Source: Candidatus Avelusimicrobium cornigerorum (GTDB lineage: Bacteria; Elusimicrobiota; Elusimicrobia; Elusimicrobiales; Elusimicrobiaceae). From it: a stretch of DNA of 64,000 nucleotides. Location: positions 32,741 to 96,740 of the forward strand of contig DBXW01000011.1 of NCBI GenBank assembly GCA_002309715.1, written 5' to 3'. A model generated the notes under the pieces. That model was not told the DNA's origin and ran no database searches. It saw nothing but the letters and a program-made list of their open reading frames with translations. The translations under genes and the position numbers were made by a program. This document shows positions 55,322 to 63,948 of this stretch, piece by piece (position 1 is the first letter of the stretch; every line of letters starts with the position of its first letter).

Positions 55322-56761
55322 TTAGAACGTTCCCAGTTCCATTTGTTTAAAGAAATCTTGGTTAGATTTCGTGGACGATAACTTTTCAAGCAGCATGGTC
55401 ATCGCATCTACGGAGCCTAGCGGCGCCAAGACTTTGCGCATAATCCATACTTTATTGAGTTCATCTTCCGTTAAGAGCAAATTTTCTTTGCGTGTAGAAC
55501 TGCGGTTAATATCTACCGCCGGGAAAATGCGCCGCTCGGAAAGTTTGCGGTCCAAGCATAGTTCGCTGTTGCCGGTACCTTTGAACTCTTCAAAAATAAC
55601 TTCGTCCATACGGCTGCCTGTTTCAATCATGGCCGTAGCAATAATAGTGAGAGATCCGCCTTCCTCTATATTGCGTGCCGCGCCCAAAAAGCGTTTGGGT
55701 TTTTGCAACGACGTGGCTTCCAACCCACCGGTCAGCACGCGGCCGGAAGAAGGGGCCACCGTATTATACGCACGCGCCAAACGTGTCAGCGAGTCTAACA
55801 AAATGATAACGTCTTTACCTTGTTCGGCCAAGCGTTTGGCTTTTTCAATTACCATTTCGGCCACTTGTACGTGACGGTCGGCGGGCTCATCAAACGTAGA
55901 GGCCACCACTTCCCCTTTTACACTGCGGCTCATATCGGTTACTTCTTCGGGACGCTCATCAATTAAGAGCACCATTAAAACGGCGTCTTTGTAATTCTCG
56001 GCAATGGAGTGCGCAATGGCTTGCAAAATCATCGTCTTACCGCTTTTGGGCGGCGCCACGATAAGCGCGCGCTGTCCTTTGCCGATAGGCGCAATAATAT
56101 CAATGATACGCTGGGTAAGCGAATTTTTATCCAACTCCAACGTATAGCGTTCGTTGGGGTGCAAGGGCGTCAAGTTTTCAAAAAGCGGACGATTGTATAT
56201 TTTATCGGAGTCAACCCCGTTTACTTTTTGAACCTGGAGCATCGCAAAAAACCGCTCATTATCTTTGGGCGGGCGGATGAGCCCTTCTATCGTATCGCCT
56301 TTACGCAAACCGAAACGTTTAATTTGAGAAGGAGAAACATAAATATCTTCCGCGCCGGCTAAATAATTATTTTCTTCCGAGCGCAAAAAACCAAAACCGT
56401 CAGGCAAAATTTCCAATACACCGCCGCCGTACACAGAGCCGTTTTGCTTGGCCTGTACCGCTACGATGCGTCCGATAAGTTCTTGCTTGCGAAGGCCGGA
56501 AATGTCCTCTATATTATAGTTGACCGCTAATTTAGTTAACTCCGGCACGCTTAATTTATTAAGTGCGCGAGCATCCATAGGTTTAGCGCCGTTAGGTTGA
56601 CGGGGCGGCACGTTGCCGTAATTCGGACGGACAGACGAGCGTTTGTCCGCCATTGAACGACCGGAACGCTCTGTGCGGGCGGCCGTTTCGGCAGATGCTT
56701 TAGCCGTTTTGGTTTCTTTGGACGTCTTTTCGGTTTTGTTAGAAGTGTTTGTTTCTTCCAT
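55322..56761 (-). CDS. rho: transcription termination factor Rho
   Basis: A 479-aa hexameric helicase. A Lys/Thr/Ser-rich N-terminal extension of about 60 residues precedes the standard Rho_N and RNA-binding domains (LEILPDGFGFLRSEENNYLA). The ATPase core has Walker A IVAPPKSGKTMILQAIAHS and Walker B VIILLDSLTRLARAYN. It ends transcripts lacking strong hairpins. It stands alone between rpmE and coaE. Confidence 0.96.
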   Translation of the reverse strand: MEETNTSNKTEKTSKETKTAKASAETAARTERSGRSMADKRSSVRPNYGNVPPRQPNGAKPMDARALNKLSVPELTKLAVNYNIEDISGLRKQELIGRIVAVQAKQNGSVYGGGVLEILPDGFGFLRSEENNYLAGAEDIYVSPSQIKRFGLRKGDTIEGLIRPPKDNERFFAMLQVQKVNGVDSDKIYNRPLFENLTPLHPNERYTLELDKNSLTQRIIDIIAPIGKGQRALIVAPPKSGKTMILQAIAHSIAENYKDAVLMVLLIDERPEEVTDMSRSVKGEVVASTFDEPADRHVQVAEMVIEKAKRLAEQGKDVIILLDSLTRLARAYNTVAPSSGRVLTGGLEATSLQKPKRFLGAARNIEEGGSLTIIATAMIETGSRMDEVIFEEFKGTGNSELCLDRKLSERRIFPAVDINRSSTRKENLLLTEDELNKVWIMRKVLAPLGSVDAMTMLLEKLSSTKSNQDFFKQMELGTF

Positions 56762-56776
56762 GATTGACTCCTTTAT

Positions 56777-57361
56777 TTATGCGTAAAAAGTGTTAAGCGC
56801 TTGGTACAAGTCTTTAATTTTAGCGTTTAATGCTTGTTTAGAACCGCGATTATAAATAACCACATCCGCACGGCGGATTTTTTCCTCTTCGGGCAATTGT
56901 ATCTGCCGCCGGCGTTCATACGCCGCCAGCGAAAACCCCCGCTCTTTAAGCCTAGCAGGTAACGTTTTAGGATCGGCCACCACCAACAGCGTCATATCCA
57001 TGCGGTCGTCCCAACTTTTTTCAAAAAGTAGCGGCACTTCAAAAATAGCCCACGGCTTAGTACAACCTGCTAATTTTTCTTGCGCCAAACGCCACACCAA
57101 TGGGTGTAAAAACTGCTCTACTTTGCGCCGCGCCACAGCGGAACCAAATACCGCCTTGGCTACTTTAGCCCTATCAGCCGAGCCAAACCACTCTTCTAAA
57201 CGCTTACGAACCTGTGGTTTTTGATACAACTCGCGCACGAGTTTATCGGCGCTAAGCGTTTGGGCTCCTAATTTTTCAAAACAAGATAAAACTGTACTCT
57301 TGCCACTGGCAATACTACCTGTCAGACCAATAAGATGTTTAACCGGGTTTTGTTTCCTCAT
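56777..57361 (-). CDS. coaE: dephospho-CoA kinase
   Basis: A 194-aa P-loop kinase. IGLTGSIASGKSTVLSCFEK is the phosphate loop and LSADKLVRELYQ the conserved substrate-contacting segment. It phosphorylates dephospho-CoA in the last CoA step. The ATG at 57361 overlaps the polA stop by ATGA, so translation is coupled. The longer frame is rejected. Confidence 0.93.
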   Translation of the reverse strand: MRKQNPVKHLIGLTGSIASGKSTVLSCFEKLGAQTLSADKLVRELYQKPQVRKRLEEWFGSADRAKVAKAVFGSAVARRKVEQFLHPLVWRLAQEKLAGCTKPWAIFEVPLLFEKSWDDRMDMTLLVVADPKTLPARLKERGFSLAAYERRRQIQLPEEEKIRRADVVIYNRGSKQALNAKIKDLYQALNTFYA

Positions 57362-59943
57362 AAAAGTATTTTTTTCATCTCGTACCAATTAGCCCCGGCT
57401 TTGGCCGTGGCTACCAAAGGTACTCGCAGTGTAACTGCTTGTTGCATTAACTCTTTAATATGTGCCGCAGTTTGGGTAAGTGTATCTTGCGGCACTTCAA
57501 AAATCAATTCGTCGTGCACTTGCATCGTCATTTGCACGGGAGAATTACGATACGCTTCAAAAACATTTAGCATCGCCTTCTTAATAATATCGGCCGAGCC
57601 ACCTTGAACAATCGTGTTGATAGCAGCCCGTTGGGCAAACGAAGACATAGAACCGATCCCCATATTAAATTCCGGCAAGTAACGCACATGGCCCAACATG
57701 GTTTTCACATATCCGTTTTTCCGGGCGGCCGCGATATTATCATCTATCCACTGCCGCACTACCCGAAAATTTTTAAAATAATTGTCTATATATTCTTTTG
57801 CTTCGCGCATGGAAATGCCAAGCGCTTGGGAAAGCCCCATCGGACCCTGCCCATAAATGATACCAAAATTGATGGCTTTTGCACTAGCGCGCATTTCTTC
57901 CGTTACCATTAGCGGCATTACACCAAAAACTTGTGAGGCGGTTTGCGTATGGATATCCCCACCTTCCAAAAAGGCTTGCACAAGCGCCGGATCCCGGCTC
58001 TCGTGTGCGAGCACGCGCAAATCAATTTGGGAATAATCTACGCTAAGCATCATATTCCCTTCTGCCGCGCAAAAGGCTTTTCGCAACAGACGTCCTTTTT
58101 CCGTACGGACCGGGATATTTTGCAAGTTCGGGCTGGAACTGGATAAACGCCCCGTTACCGTGCCGGTTTGGTCTAAATAAGAATGAACTTTATGCTCTTC
58201 ATCTTCCAATAAAAGTAAATTGTCCACGTAGGTAGATTTTAATTTAGCATTGGAGCGGTAATCTAAAATCTCTTGCGCAATCGGATACGTTTGAGCCAGT
58301 TGGTCCAGCACTTCTTCATCGGTAGAATAACCCGTTTTGGTACGTTTGATAAAAGGAATTTTCATTTGTTCAAAAAGTAGCGTGCCGAGTTGTTTAGGGG
58401 AGTTGATATTGACGGAATAACCCGCGCGGGCATCTATGGATTTTTGCAACTGTTCCATTTCCTGCTCTAAAATTACTTTAAAACCCTCTAGCCACCCGGG
58501 ATCTATACGTAGCCCGGTAAATTCCATGGCAGATAACACGGACATCAACGGCAATTCCAAGGTACGGTATAATTCATATTGGCCGCTCTGTTGTAATTTT
58601 TCCGTCAACACATCTTGTAACTTCCAACCTAACCGGTTGTATGCACGCAGTAATTCTTGCGGATCTTCTTCGTTAATGCGGATAGAAAAATAATCGGCAC
58701 ACGCGCCTGCAAAACTTAAATCACCCGACGGGTTTAATAAGTAGCGGGCCAACCGCCCATCAAAACAATTCAAGAACTGCCCATGCACATTGATATCTAA
58801 TTCACGCAAGGTAAGTTTTAAGTCATAGCCCAATTTTTCTATCGCATCATTTTGTACTAATTTTTGCAACGCATCTAAATCCCAGGGTTGCAAATCGGCA
58901 AAAGGCGTCAATGAAAACTCGTGATCGCTTAAGCCAAGTAACACATATTCTTCTTGCGCGTGCAAGAAAACACGCGGTTGCGTAAGGGCTTTTTTTAATG
59001 CTTGCGAAAGCGGAATTTCTGTTTCCGGCCCGGCAGCCGGCGGCAACACCGAGGAAGTGGCTGTGATTGGCGATGGCAAATAATCTAATAAATTTTTAAA
59101 CTCATATTGCGCAAATAATTCTTCCAATACGTGAAGTTGCGGCGTACGCACCCGGTAATCTTCTAAATCAAACGGAATATCTAAATTGGAATCAAACACG
59201 ACCAATTGTTTGGAAAGCAAGGCTAAATCTTCGTTATCCAAAATTTTTTTAGCCAAGGCCGGCTTCATATCGGGATTATCTTGGTGGGCCGCCCGCAAAA
59301 TATCTTCTAAATGACCGAATTTTTCTATCAGTTCTATCGCACTTTTGGGGCCCACGCCACGCACGCCGGGGATATTATCAGATGCGTCACCCACAATGGA
59401 AAAATAATCAGGCAAAAACGCGGTAGATACGCCAAATTTTTCTTTGGCGGCTTGCGGGCCTTTAAAACCGTCTTTGCTTCCGGCCGGCCAAATATAAATC
59501 ATATCCGTTAGAAATTGATATACATCTTTATCGGTTGTGGCAAGCACGCTGGGCACTTGCGCTTGAGCGGCTTTCCGGGCCAAAAAAGCCATTAAATCGT
59601 CGGCTTCAATACCGGGCTTGGCCACCATGGCTAAACCCAAACGGCTCACCAAATCCCGCGCTAAATTAAGTTGGCTCACCAACGCGTCATCCGGTTTTTT
59701 TCGCGTACCTTTATAAGTCGGCCACAAGGCTTTACGTCGGGCGCAACCGCCGGGCGAATCAAAACACACCGCCACGTACGTCGGATGAAACTCTTGCAAC
59801 ATTTTGAGTAGCCATCGCGTAAAACCATACAATGCCCCCACCTCTAAACCGGCCGATGTTGTCAGTTTAGGTAAAGCGTGGTAGTTGCGATGTAGAAAAT
59901 TATGCGCATCTACCAAAAAAAATTGGGGAGAAAATTCAGTCAT
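57358..59943 (-). CDS. polA: DNA polymerase I
   Basis: An 861-aa family-A polymerase. The N-terminal 5'-3' exonuclease (FFLVDAHNFLHRNYHAL and IVGDASDNIPGVRGVGPKSA) is intact. The polymerase motifs are intact too: LSVDYSQIDLRVLAHES (A), KAINFGIIYGQGPMGLSQAL (B) and TMQVHDELIFEVP (C). The intermediate 3'-5' exonuclease domain is shortened and its DxE motif appears replaced (PRVFLHAQEEYVLLGL), so proofreading is probably lost, as in Taq polymerase. It repairs and processes Okazaki fragments. Confidence 0.95.
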   Translation of the reverse strand: MTEFSPQFFLVDAHNFLHRNYHALPKLTTSAGLEVGALYGFTRWLLKMLQEFHPTYVAVCFDSPGGCARRKALWPTYKGTRKKPDDALVSQLNLARDLVSRLGLAMVAKPGIEADDLMAFLARKAAQAQVPSVLATTDKDVYQFLTDMIYIWPAGSKDGFKGPQAAKEKFGVSTAFLPDYFSIVGDASDNIPGVRGVGPKSAIELIEKFGHLEDILRAAHQDNPDMKPALAKKILDNEDLALLSKQLVVFDSNLDIPFDLEDYRVRTPQLHVLEELFAQYEFKNLLDYLPSPITATSSVLPPAAGPETEIPLSQALKKALTQPRVFLHAQEEYVLLGLSDHEFSLTPFADLQPWDLDALQKLVQNDAIEKLGYDLKLTLRELDINVHGQFLNCFDGRLARYLLNPSGDLSFAGACADYFSIRINEEDPQELLRAYNRLGWKLQDVLTEKLQQSGQYELYRTLELPLMSVLSAMEFTGLRIDPGWLEGFKVILEQEMEQLQKSIDARAGYSVNINSPKQLGTLLFEQMKIPFIKRTKTGYSTDEEVLDQLAQTYPIAQEILDYRSNAKLKSTYVDNLLLLEDEEHKVHSYLDQTGTVTGRLSSSSPNLQNIPVRTEKGRLLRKAFCAAEGNMMLSVDYSQIDLRVLAHESRDPALVQAFLEGGDIHTQTASQVFGVMPLMVTEEMRASAKAINFGIIYGQGPMGLSQALGISMREAKEYIDNYFKNFRVVRQWIDDNIAAARKNGYVKTMLGHVRYLPEFNMGIGSMSSFAQRAAINTIVQGGSADIIKKAMLNVFEAYRNSPVQMTMQVHDELIFEVPQDTLTQTAAHIKELMQQAVTLRVPLVATAKAGANWYEMKKILL

Positions 59944-59970
59944 GATTTGTATGTATATAGGCGGGAAAAC

Positions 59971-59996
59971 ACCGCTGCGGTCTTAACCGCAGCGGT
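59971..59996 (-). terminator. intrinsic terminator of trxA
   Basis: ACCGCTGCGG-TCTTAA-CCGCAGCGGT lies 10 bp downstream of trxA. The minus strand continues TGTTTTC, a modest T run. Confidence 0.7.
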
Positions 59997-60006
59997 TAAA
60001 CAAACA

Positions 60007-60327
60007 CTAAATCAAAGCATCTAATTTCTCTTGCAAGGCCGATTTAGATTGTAATCCCACCGCTTGCGATACTACTTGTCCGTTTTTAAAAAACAAAATC
60101 GTCGGAACGGATGAAATGCGGTATTTGGTACTTGTTTCGGGACCTTGGTCGGTATCTAACTTGCACACTTTTACTTTGCCTGCATAATCAGACGCCAATT
60201 CTTCCACCACCGGGGCCAACATACGGCACGGACCGCACCACGTCGCCCAAAAATCCACCATTACCGGTTCTTTAGCATTAAGTACTTCTTCTTCAAAATT
60301 TGCATCTGTTACAATTACTTCGCTCAT
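60007..60327 (-). CDS. trxA: thioredoxin
   Basis: A 106-aa thioredoxin with VDFWATWCGPCRMLAPVVEE (Cys31 and Cys34), YRISSVPTILFFKNGQ (cis-Pro) and no signal peptide. It keeps cytosolic disulphides reduced. GGGGGGC provides the ribosome binding site. It stands alone. Confidence 0.95.
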   Translation of the reverse strand: MSEVIVTDANFEEEVLNAKEPVMVDFWATWCGPCRMLAPVVEELASDYAGKVKVCKLDTDQGPETSTKYRISSVPTILFFKNGQVVSQAVGLQSKSALQEKLDALI

Positions 60328-60435
60328 ACTGCCCCCCTCAAAAATAATTACCTATCTAAAGGGTATCAAGTGCTAAAAGGCCTTGTCAAGCAGTTTTTAT
60401 CTCTGTTTTTGACTAAAGCACCAAACGGCCAAATG

Positions 60436-60444
60436 TGCTACAAT
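60436..60444 (+). promoter_or_regulatory. extended -10 promoter (TGCTACAAT)
   Basis: TGCTACAAT lies 19 nt before the ATG at 60464. A GGGGG ribosome binding element lies between. A TTGACT at 60409 is too far upstream for a normal spacer. Confidence 0.55.
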
Positions 60445-60463
60445 TTCAAAGACGGGGGAAACT

Positions 60464-61531
60464 ATGTCTAACACCGAAAAAGAAAAAATCATTTGTATCG
60501 CTACGCCAACCGACCGCACCTACTACCGCGTGCAAACCGTGGCCAAAGAATTTATAGACCGCCAACAAAATGTCGTGCATACTACCGGCACGCTACCGGA
60601 AGGAAAAGTAAAAGAGTTTGCGGCATCTTCTTTGACTGTTAAACATTTTCACGAAGGGAAACTTGACGGTAAATTAGAGGTTATCAATCTGGCCGACGGA
60701 ACTGTTTCTTTCAGCGAAGAATATAAAAACGGCGTACTGCAACAAATCCACGAACAAACGATTCCCCCGGTTTCTGTTCCCCAACCGGTAGCCCCACGCC
60801 ACACAGGGACTACCCTTAAAACATCTAAAGGAAGCCACTCCTTTTATTGTAATGGCCAGGAAGTAGCCGAAGAAACTATTTCTTCCAGCGGAGCCTCGTT
60901 AGAGTTACTGGGCAAAATTCCCGACGGTGAAGTAAAAGAATTTAATGAAAAGGACCAAGTAATTACGCTCGCCCACTATAAAGACAATAAATTAAACGGT
61001 GCTTTGATACGTTATACGGACAAAGGAGAAGAACTCGTACGCGAAAATTACATCAACGGCCTTTTGCAGGGAGAAGCCACCTATATTACGTTTACTAAAA
61101 ACGGTACGGTAACAGCCACCTGTTCTTATAAAAATTCCCGTTTAAACGGAGAACGTATTTTAATGCAACAAGACGGCACGTTACGTTGCAAAGAGATTTA
61201 CAAAAACGGCCGCCTAGATGGGAAACGACAATGCTTTTATCCCACCGGCAGTAAAGAACGGGAAGAAAATTATGCAGAAGGCAAGTTAAACGGCCAACGG
61301 GAAATGTTCTTCCCCGATGGGAAAGTTTGGTATCGGGAAAACTACGTTTCCGGCCGTTTGGATGGCGAAAGAAAATGTTTCTTTCCAAGCGGGAAATTGT
61401 ATTTAGAAGAATTTTATGCCGACGGTTTATTAGAAGGAAAACGCAGTGTTTATGATGAAAAAGGGCAACTGCTCAGCCGTCAAGAATATCACTGGGGTTC
61501 ACCGGTGCAATCTGCGGAGTCTAAAAAATGA
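60464..61531 (+). CDS. MORN-repeat (YwqK-type) protein
   Basis: A 355-aa cytosolic protein built of about ten MORN-variant repeats of the form NGxxxGExxxYxxxGxxxxxxxY. Examples are YKNGRLDGKRQCFYPTGSKE, YAEGKLNGQREMFFPDGKVW and YVSGRLDGERKCFFPSGKLY. The database name toxin-antitoxin system YwqK antitoxin is often attached, but no toxin partner is adjacent. It overlaps ispE by 4 nt (ATGA), a strange pairing with no evident functional link. Confidence 0.8.
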   Translation: MSNTEKEKIICIATPTDRTYYRVQTVAKEFIDRQQNVVHTTGTLPEGKVKEFAASSLTVKHFHEGKLDGKLEVINLADGTVSFSEEYKNGVLQQIHEQTIPPVSVPQPVAPRHTGTTLKTSKGSHSFYCNGQEVAEETISSSGASLELLGKIPDGEVKEFNEKDQVITLAHYKDNKLNGALIRYTDKGEELVRENYINGLLQGEATYITFTKNGTVTATCSYKNSRLNGERILMQQDGTLRCKEIYKNGRLDGKRQCFYPTGSKEREENYAEGKLNGQREMFFPDGKVWYRENYVSGRLDGERKCFFPSGKLYLEEFYADGLLEGKRSVYDEKGQLLSRQEYHWGSPVQSAESKK

Positions 61532-62421
61532 CCACACATACCCGGTTTTGCCCGGCCAAAGTGAATTTATTTTTGGAAGTTACCGGCAAGCGCCCTAACG
61601 GATATCACGAGTTGGCCACCTTATTTGCCAAAATCAATTTGGGGGATACCCTGTCGCTGCAAGTACGACCGGCCTCGGAAACACAATTATCTTTAACCTT
61701 AACCGGCCCTATCGGCTCGCAACTACGCGCTGATGAAAGCAATTTAGTTTGCCGTGCCGCACGCGGATTTTTGGAACATTTTAATCTAACGGCCGATATC
61801 CAAATGACATTAGATAAACAAGTGCCCACCGGGGCCGGGTTAGGCGGCGGCTCGTCGGATGCGGCCAACACGCTGTTAGCCCTTTGTGAAATCTTCGGTA
61901 AAGACAAGCAGGCGCTTTTACCCTTGGCTACCAAATTAGGCGCCGACGTACCGCTTTTTATGTATGATGAACCTTTTTTAAAAGGGGAAGGCATCGGCGA
62001 AATTTTAACACCCATTGCCGCAGGCGGTTTATTACCTTGGCTAGTGTTGGTTTACCCCAATACATTTATTTCCACTAAAGATATCTTCGGTAGTTTTCAT
62101 CTTCCCCCCGCGCCGGAAATTCGTGCTAACACCGAGCGACTTACCCGTCTAATTGATTGTATCCGGCAGGCGCAATCTATCACACAATGGAAACCTTTTT
62201 TATTTAATCGGTTGACACAATATGTAACGCCCATTTCCCAACCGGTACAAAACGCGTTAGACGATTTGGCGAAAAACGCAGAATCGGTTTTGATGTCCGG
62301 TTCGGGCTCTACTGTGTTTGCGTTGGCACAGACCAAACAAGAAGCCCTAAAGATTGCCGATAATATGCGCAAAACGGGAAGAATGGTTTTTTGCACGTCT
62401 TTTTACACCCCGAAAAAATAA
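61528..62421 (+). CDS. ispE: 4-diphosphocytidyl-2-C-methyl-D-erythritol kinase IspE
   Basis: A 297-aa GHMP kinase. FCPAKVNLFLEVTGKRPNGY, the ATP loop KQVPTGAGLGGGSSDAANTL, and SGSGSTVFALAQTKQEAL are hallmarks. It phosphorylates CDP-methylerythritol in the non-mevalonate isoprenoid pathway. The ATG overlaps the MORN gene stop. The tRNA-Gln lies 73 bp downstream. Confidence 0.94.
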   Translation: MTTHTRFCPAKVNLFLEVTGKRPNGYHELATLFAKINLGDTLSLQVRPASETQLSLTLTGPIGSQLRADESNLVCRAARGFLEHFNLTADIQMTLDKQVPTGAGLGGGSSDAANTLLALCEIFGKDKQALLPLATKLGADVPLFMYDEPFLKGEGIGEILTPIAAGGLLPWLVLVYPNTFISTKDIFGSFHLPPAPEIRANTERLTRLIDCIRQAQSITQWKPFLFNRLTQYVTPISQPVQNALDDLAKNAESVLMSGSGSTVFALAQTKQEALKIADNMRKTGRMVFCTSFYTPKK

Positions 62422-62494
62422 TTTTACTTTACACCAAACCCCAAATTGATGTAAAATATATATAGGTAAGCGCGGAAAGCGCTAACTGATTTAA

Positions 62495-62568
62495 TTCCGG
62501 ATGGTGAAATGGTATCACTACTGGTTTTGGTCCAGTCATTCTAGGTTCGAGTCCTAGTCCGGAAACCA
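62495..62568 (+). tRNA. tRNA-Gln (TTG anticodon)
   Basis: A 74-nt cloverleaf: acceptor TTCCGGA/TCCGGAA, anticodon stem ACTGG/CCAGT around TTTTGGT (anticodon TTG), T arm with GGTTCGAGTCC and CCA encoded. The 3' half recurs at 62745. Confidence 0.95.
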
Positions 62569-62571
62569 TAT

Positions 62572-62603
62572 AAAAAGGAACCCTGAAAAGGGGTTCTTTT
62601 TTT
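62572..62603 (+). terminator. intrinsic terminator of tRNA-Gln
   Basis: AAAGGAACCC-TGAAAA-GGGGTTCTTTTTTT follows the tRNA 3' end within a few bases. Confidence 0.82.
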
Positions 62604-62744
62604 ATGGTTGCGGAGAGCGGGCAAACTGCTTTGCCCGCGTTAGGACGAGAAAGGCGGAGCGTTGTATGAGTTTTGCCGCTAGGCAAAGGCGAGTACCGCG
62701 AGCCCGGCCTGCAGAAAAATTCCGTCAGGAATTTTATCGGAAGG

Positions 62745-62774
62745 CGAGTCCTAGTCCGGAAACCATATAAAAAG
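62745..62774 (+). repeat. direct-repeat copy of tRNA-Gln 3' end
   Basis: Perfect 30-bp copy of 62548-62577, from the T-loop CGAG through CCGGAAACCA and ATATAAAAAG. It is 197 bp from the original and leads into its own terminator (62769-62800), as in the tRNA-Ala case. Confidence 0.85.
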
Positions 62775-62800
62775 CCCCGCTCATTTTGAGCGGGTTTTTT
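62769..62800 (+). terminator. intrinsic terminator after the tRNA-Gln 3'-end copy
   Basis: AAAGCCCCGCTC-ATTTT-GAGCGGGTTTTTT directly follows the duplicated tRNA end. It has a different stem from the terminator at 62572, so it is not a simple copy. Confidence 0.75.
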
Positions 62801-62880
62801 ATAGGCCGGAAGAAGGCCAACTGCTTGGCCTTCGGCTAGGATGAGAAAGGCAACGGATAAGGGCTTAAATTGGGAAATCT

Positions 62881-62915
62881 AAAAACCCCCAAGGAAAATT
62901 TTCCTTGGGGGTTTT
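62881..62915. terminator. intrinsic terminator (perfect inverted repeat)
   Basis: AAAACCCCCAAGGAAAA and TTTTCCTTGGGGGTTTT form a near-perfect palindrome 19 bp beyond the GGGtGRT gene stop. Confidence 0.85.
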
Positions 62916-62934
62916 AAATACACGTTAAGCCAAA

Positions 62935-63930
62935 TTATTTGGCTTGGGAAACGGCTACGGCAAGTGCCACCGTCGCGCCTACCATCGGGTTATTACCCAT
63001 ACCGATCAGTCCCATCATTTCCACGTGAGCCGGCACGGAAGACGAACCCGCAAATTGCGCGTCGCTGTGCATACGTCCCATGGTATCGGTCATACCGTAG
63101 GAAGCAGGGCCGGCGGCCATATTGTCCGGATGTAAGGTGCGGCCTGTACCGCCGCCGGACGCCACGGAGAAATACTTTTTACCGTTTTCGGTTGCCCATT
63201 TTTTGTACGTACCGGCAACGGGGTGTTGAAATCTCGTCGGGTTGGTAGAGTTCCCGGTGATAGAAACGTCAACGCCTTCGTGACGCATAATGGCTACGCC
63301 TTCGTTCACATCATCGGCGCCGTAGCATTTTACTTTAGCGCGGTCGCCTTCGGAAAACGCTTTTTCGCTGACGATTTTTAACTCGCCCGTTTTGTAGTTA
63401 TATTCGGTTTCCACAGACGTAAAACCGTTAATACGGGAAATAATATACGCCGCATCTTTACCTAAACCGTTTAAAATAACGCGCAACGGCTCTTTGCGTA
63501 CTTTGTTAGCGGTGCGGGCAATACCGATAGCCCCTTCCGCCGCGGCAAAACTTTCATGCCCGGCTAAAAAGCAGAAGCACTTGGTTTCCTCGCGAAGTAA
63601 CATGGCCCCCAAGTTGCCGTGTCCCAAACCTACGGCACGTTGATCGGCCACAGAGCCGGGGATGCAGAAACTTTGCAAGCCCACGCCGATTTGTTCGGCC
63701 GCTTCGGCCGCCGTTTTCACGCCTTTTTTAAAAGCAATCGCCGCACCGACAGTGTACGCCCAGACGGCGTTTTCAAACGCGATGGGTTGGATGCCTTTTA
63801 CAATGGCTTCCACATCTACGCCTTTTTTGGTGCAGATTTCTTTGGCTTCTTCCAACGATTTAATACCGTTTTCTTTAAGTACGGCATTGATTTTATCAAT
63901 TCTTCTTTCGTATCCTTCAAACGTAATCAT
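62935..63930 (-). CDS. GGGtGRT protein
   Basis: A 331-aa cytosolic protein of the GGGtGRT family. The name motif appears as ASGGGTGRTLHPDNMAAGPA, and AHVEMMGLIGMGNNPMVGAT is also conserved. Function is not established; the family is common in anaerobes and is often found beside an iron-sulphur scaffold protein. GAGGAG precedes the ATG at 63930. A partial CDS lies directly upstream. Confidence 0.88.
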   Translation of the reverse strand: MITFEGYERRIDKINAVLKENGIKSLEEAKEICTKKGVDVEAIVKGIQPIAFENAVWAYTVGAAIAFKKGVKTAAEAAEQIGVGLQSFCIPGSVADQRAVGLGHGNLGAMLLREETKCFCFLAGHESFAAAEGAIGIARTANKVRKEPLRVILNGLGKDAAYIISRINGFTSVETEYNYKTGELKIVSEKAFSEGDRAKVKCYGADDVNEGVAIMRHEGVDVSITGNSTNPTRFQHPVAGTYKKWATENGKKYFSVASGGGTGRTLHPDNMAAGPASYGMTDTMGRMHSDAQFAGSSSVPAHVEMMGLIGMGNNPMVGATVALAVAVSQAK

Positions 63931-63948
63931 AGTGTTTTCTCCTCGGGC

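Larger units (their letters stand above)
62569..62934. other. non-coding region with tRNA-Gln 3'-end duplication and hairpins
   Basis: It contains three terminators (62572, 62769 and 62881), the duplicated tRNA 3' end (62745-62774), and two diverged copies of a hairpin unit (about 62607-62660 and 62802-62852). The unit is a GC hairpin around AAACTGCTTT or AACTGCTT, then a conserved TAGGAYGAGAAAGGC. No gene is visible. Confidence 0.6.

Noticed and set aside
60464..61531. Toxin-antitoxin module
   Set aside because: The YwqK antitoxin label comes from database naming of MORN proteins; the adjacent gene is ispE, not a toxin.
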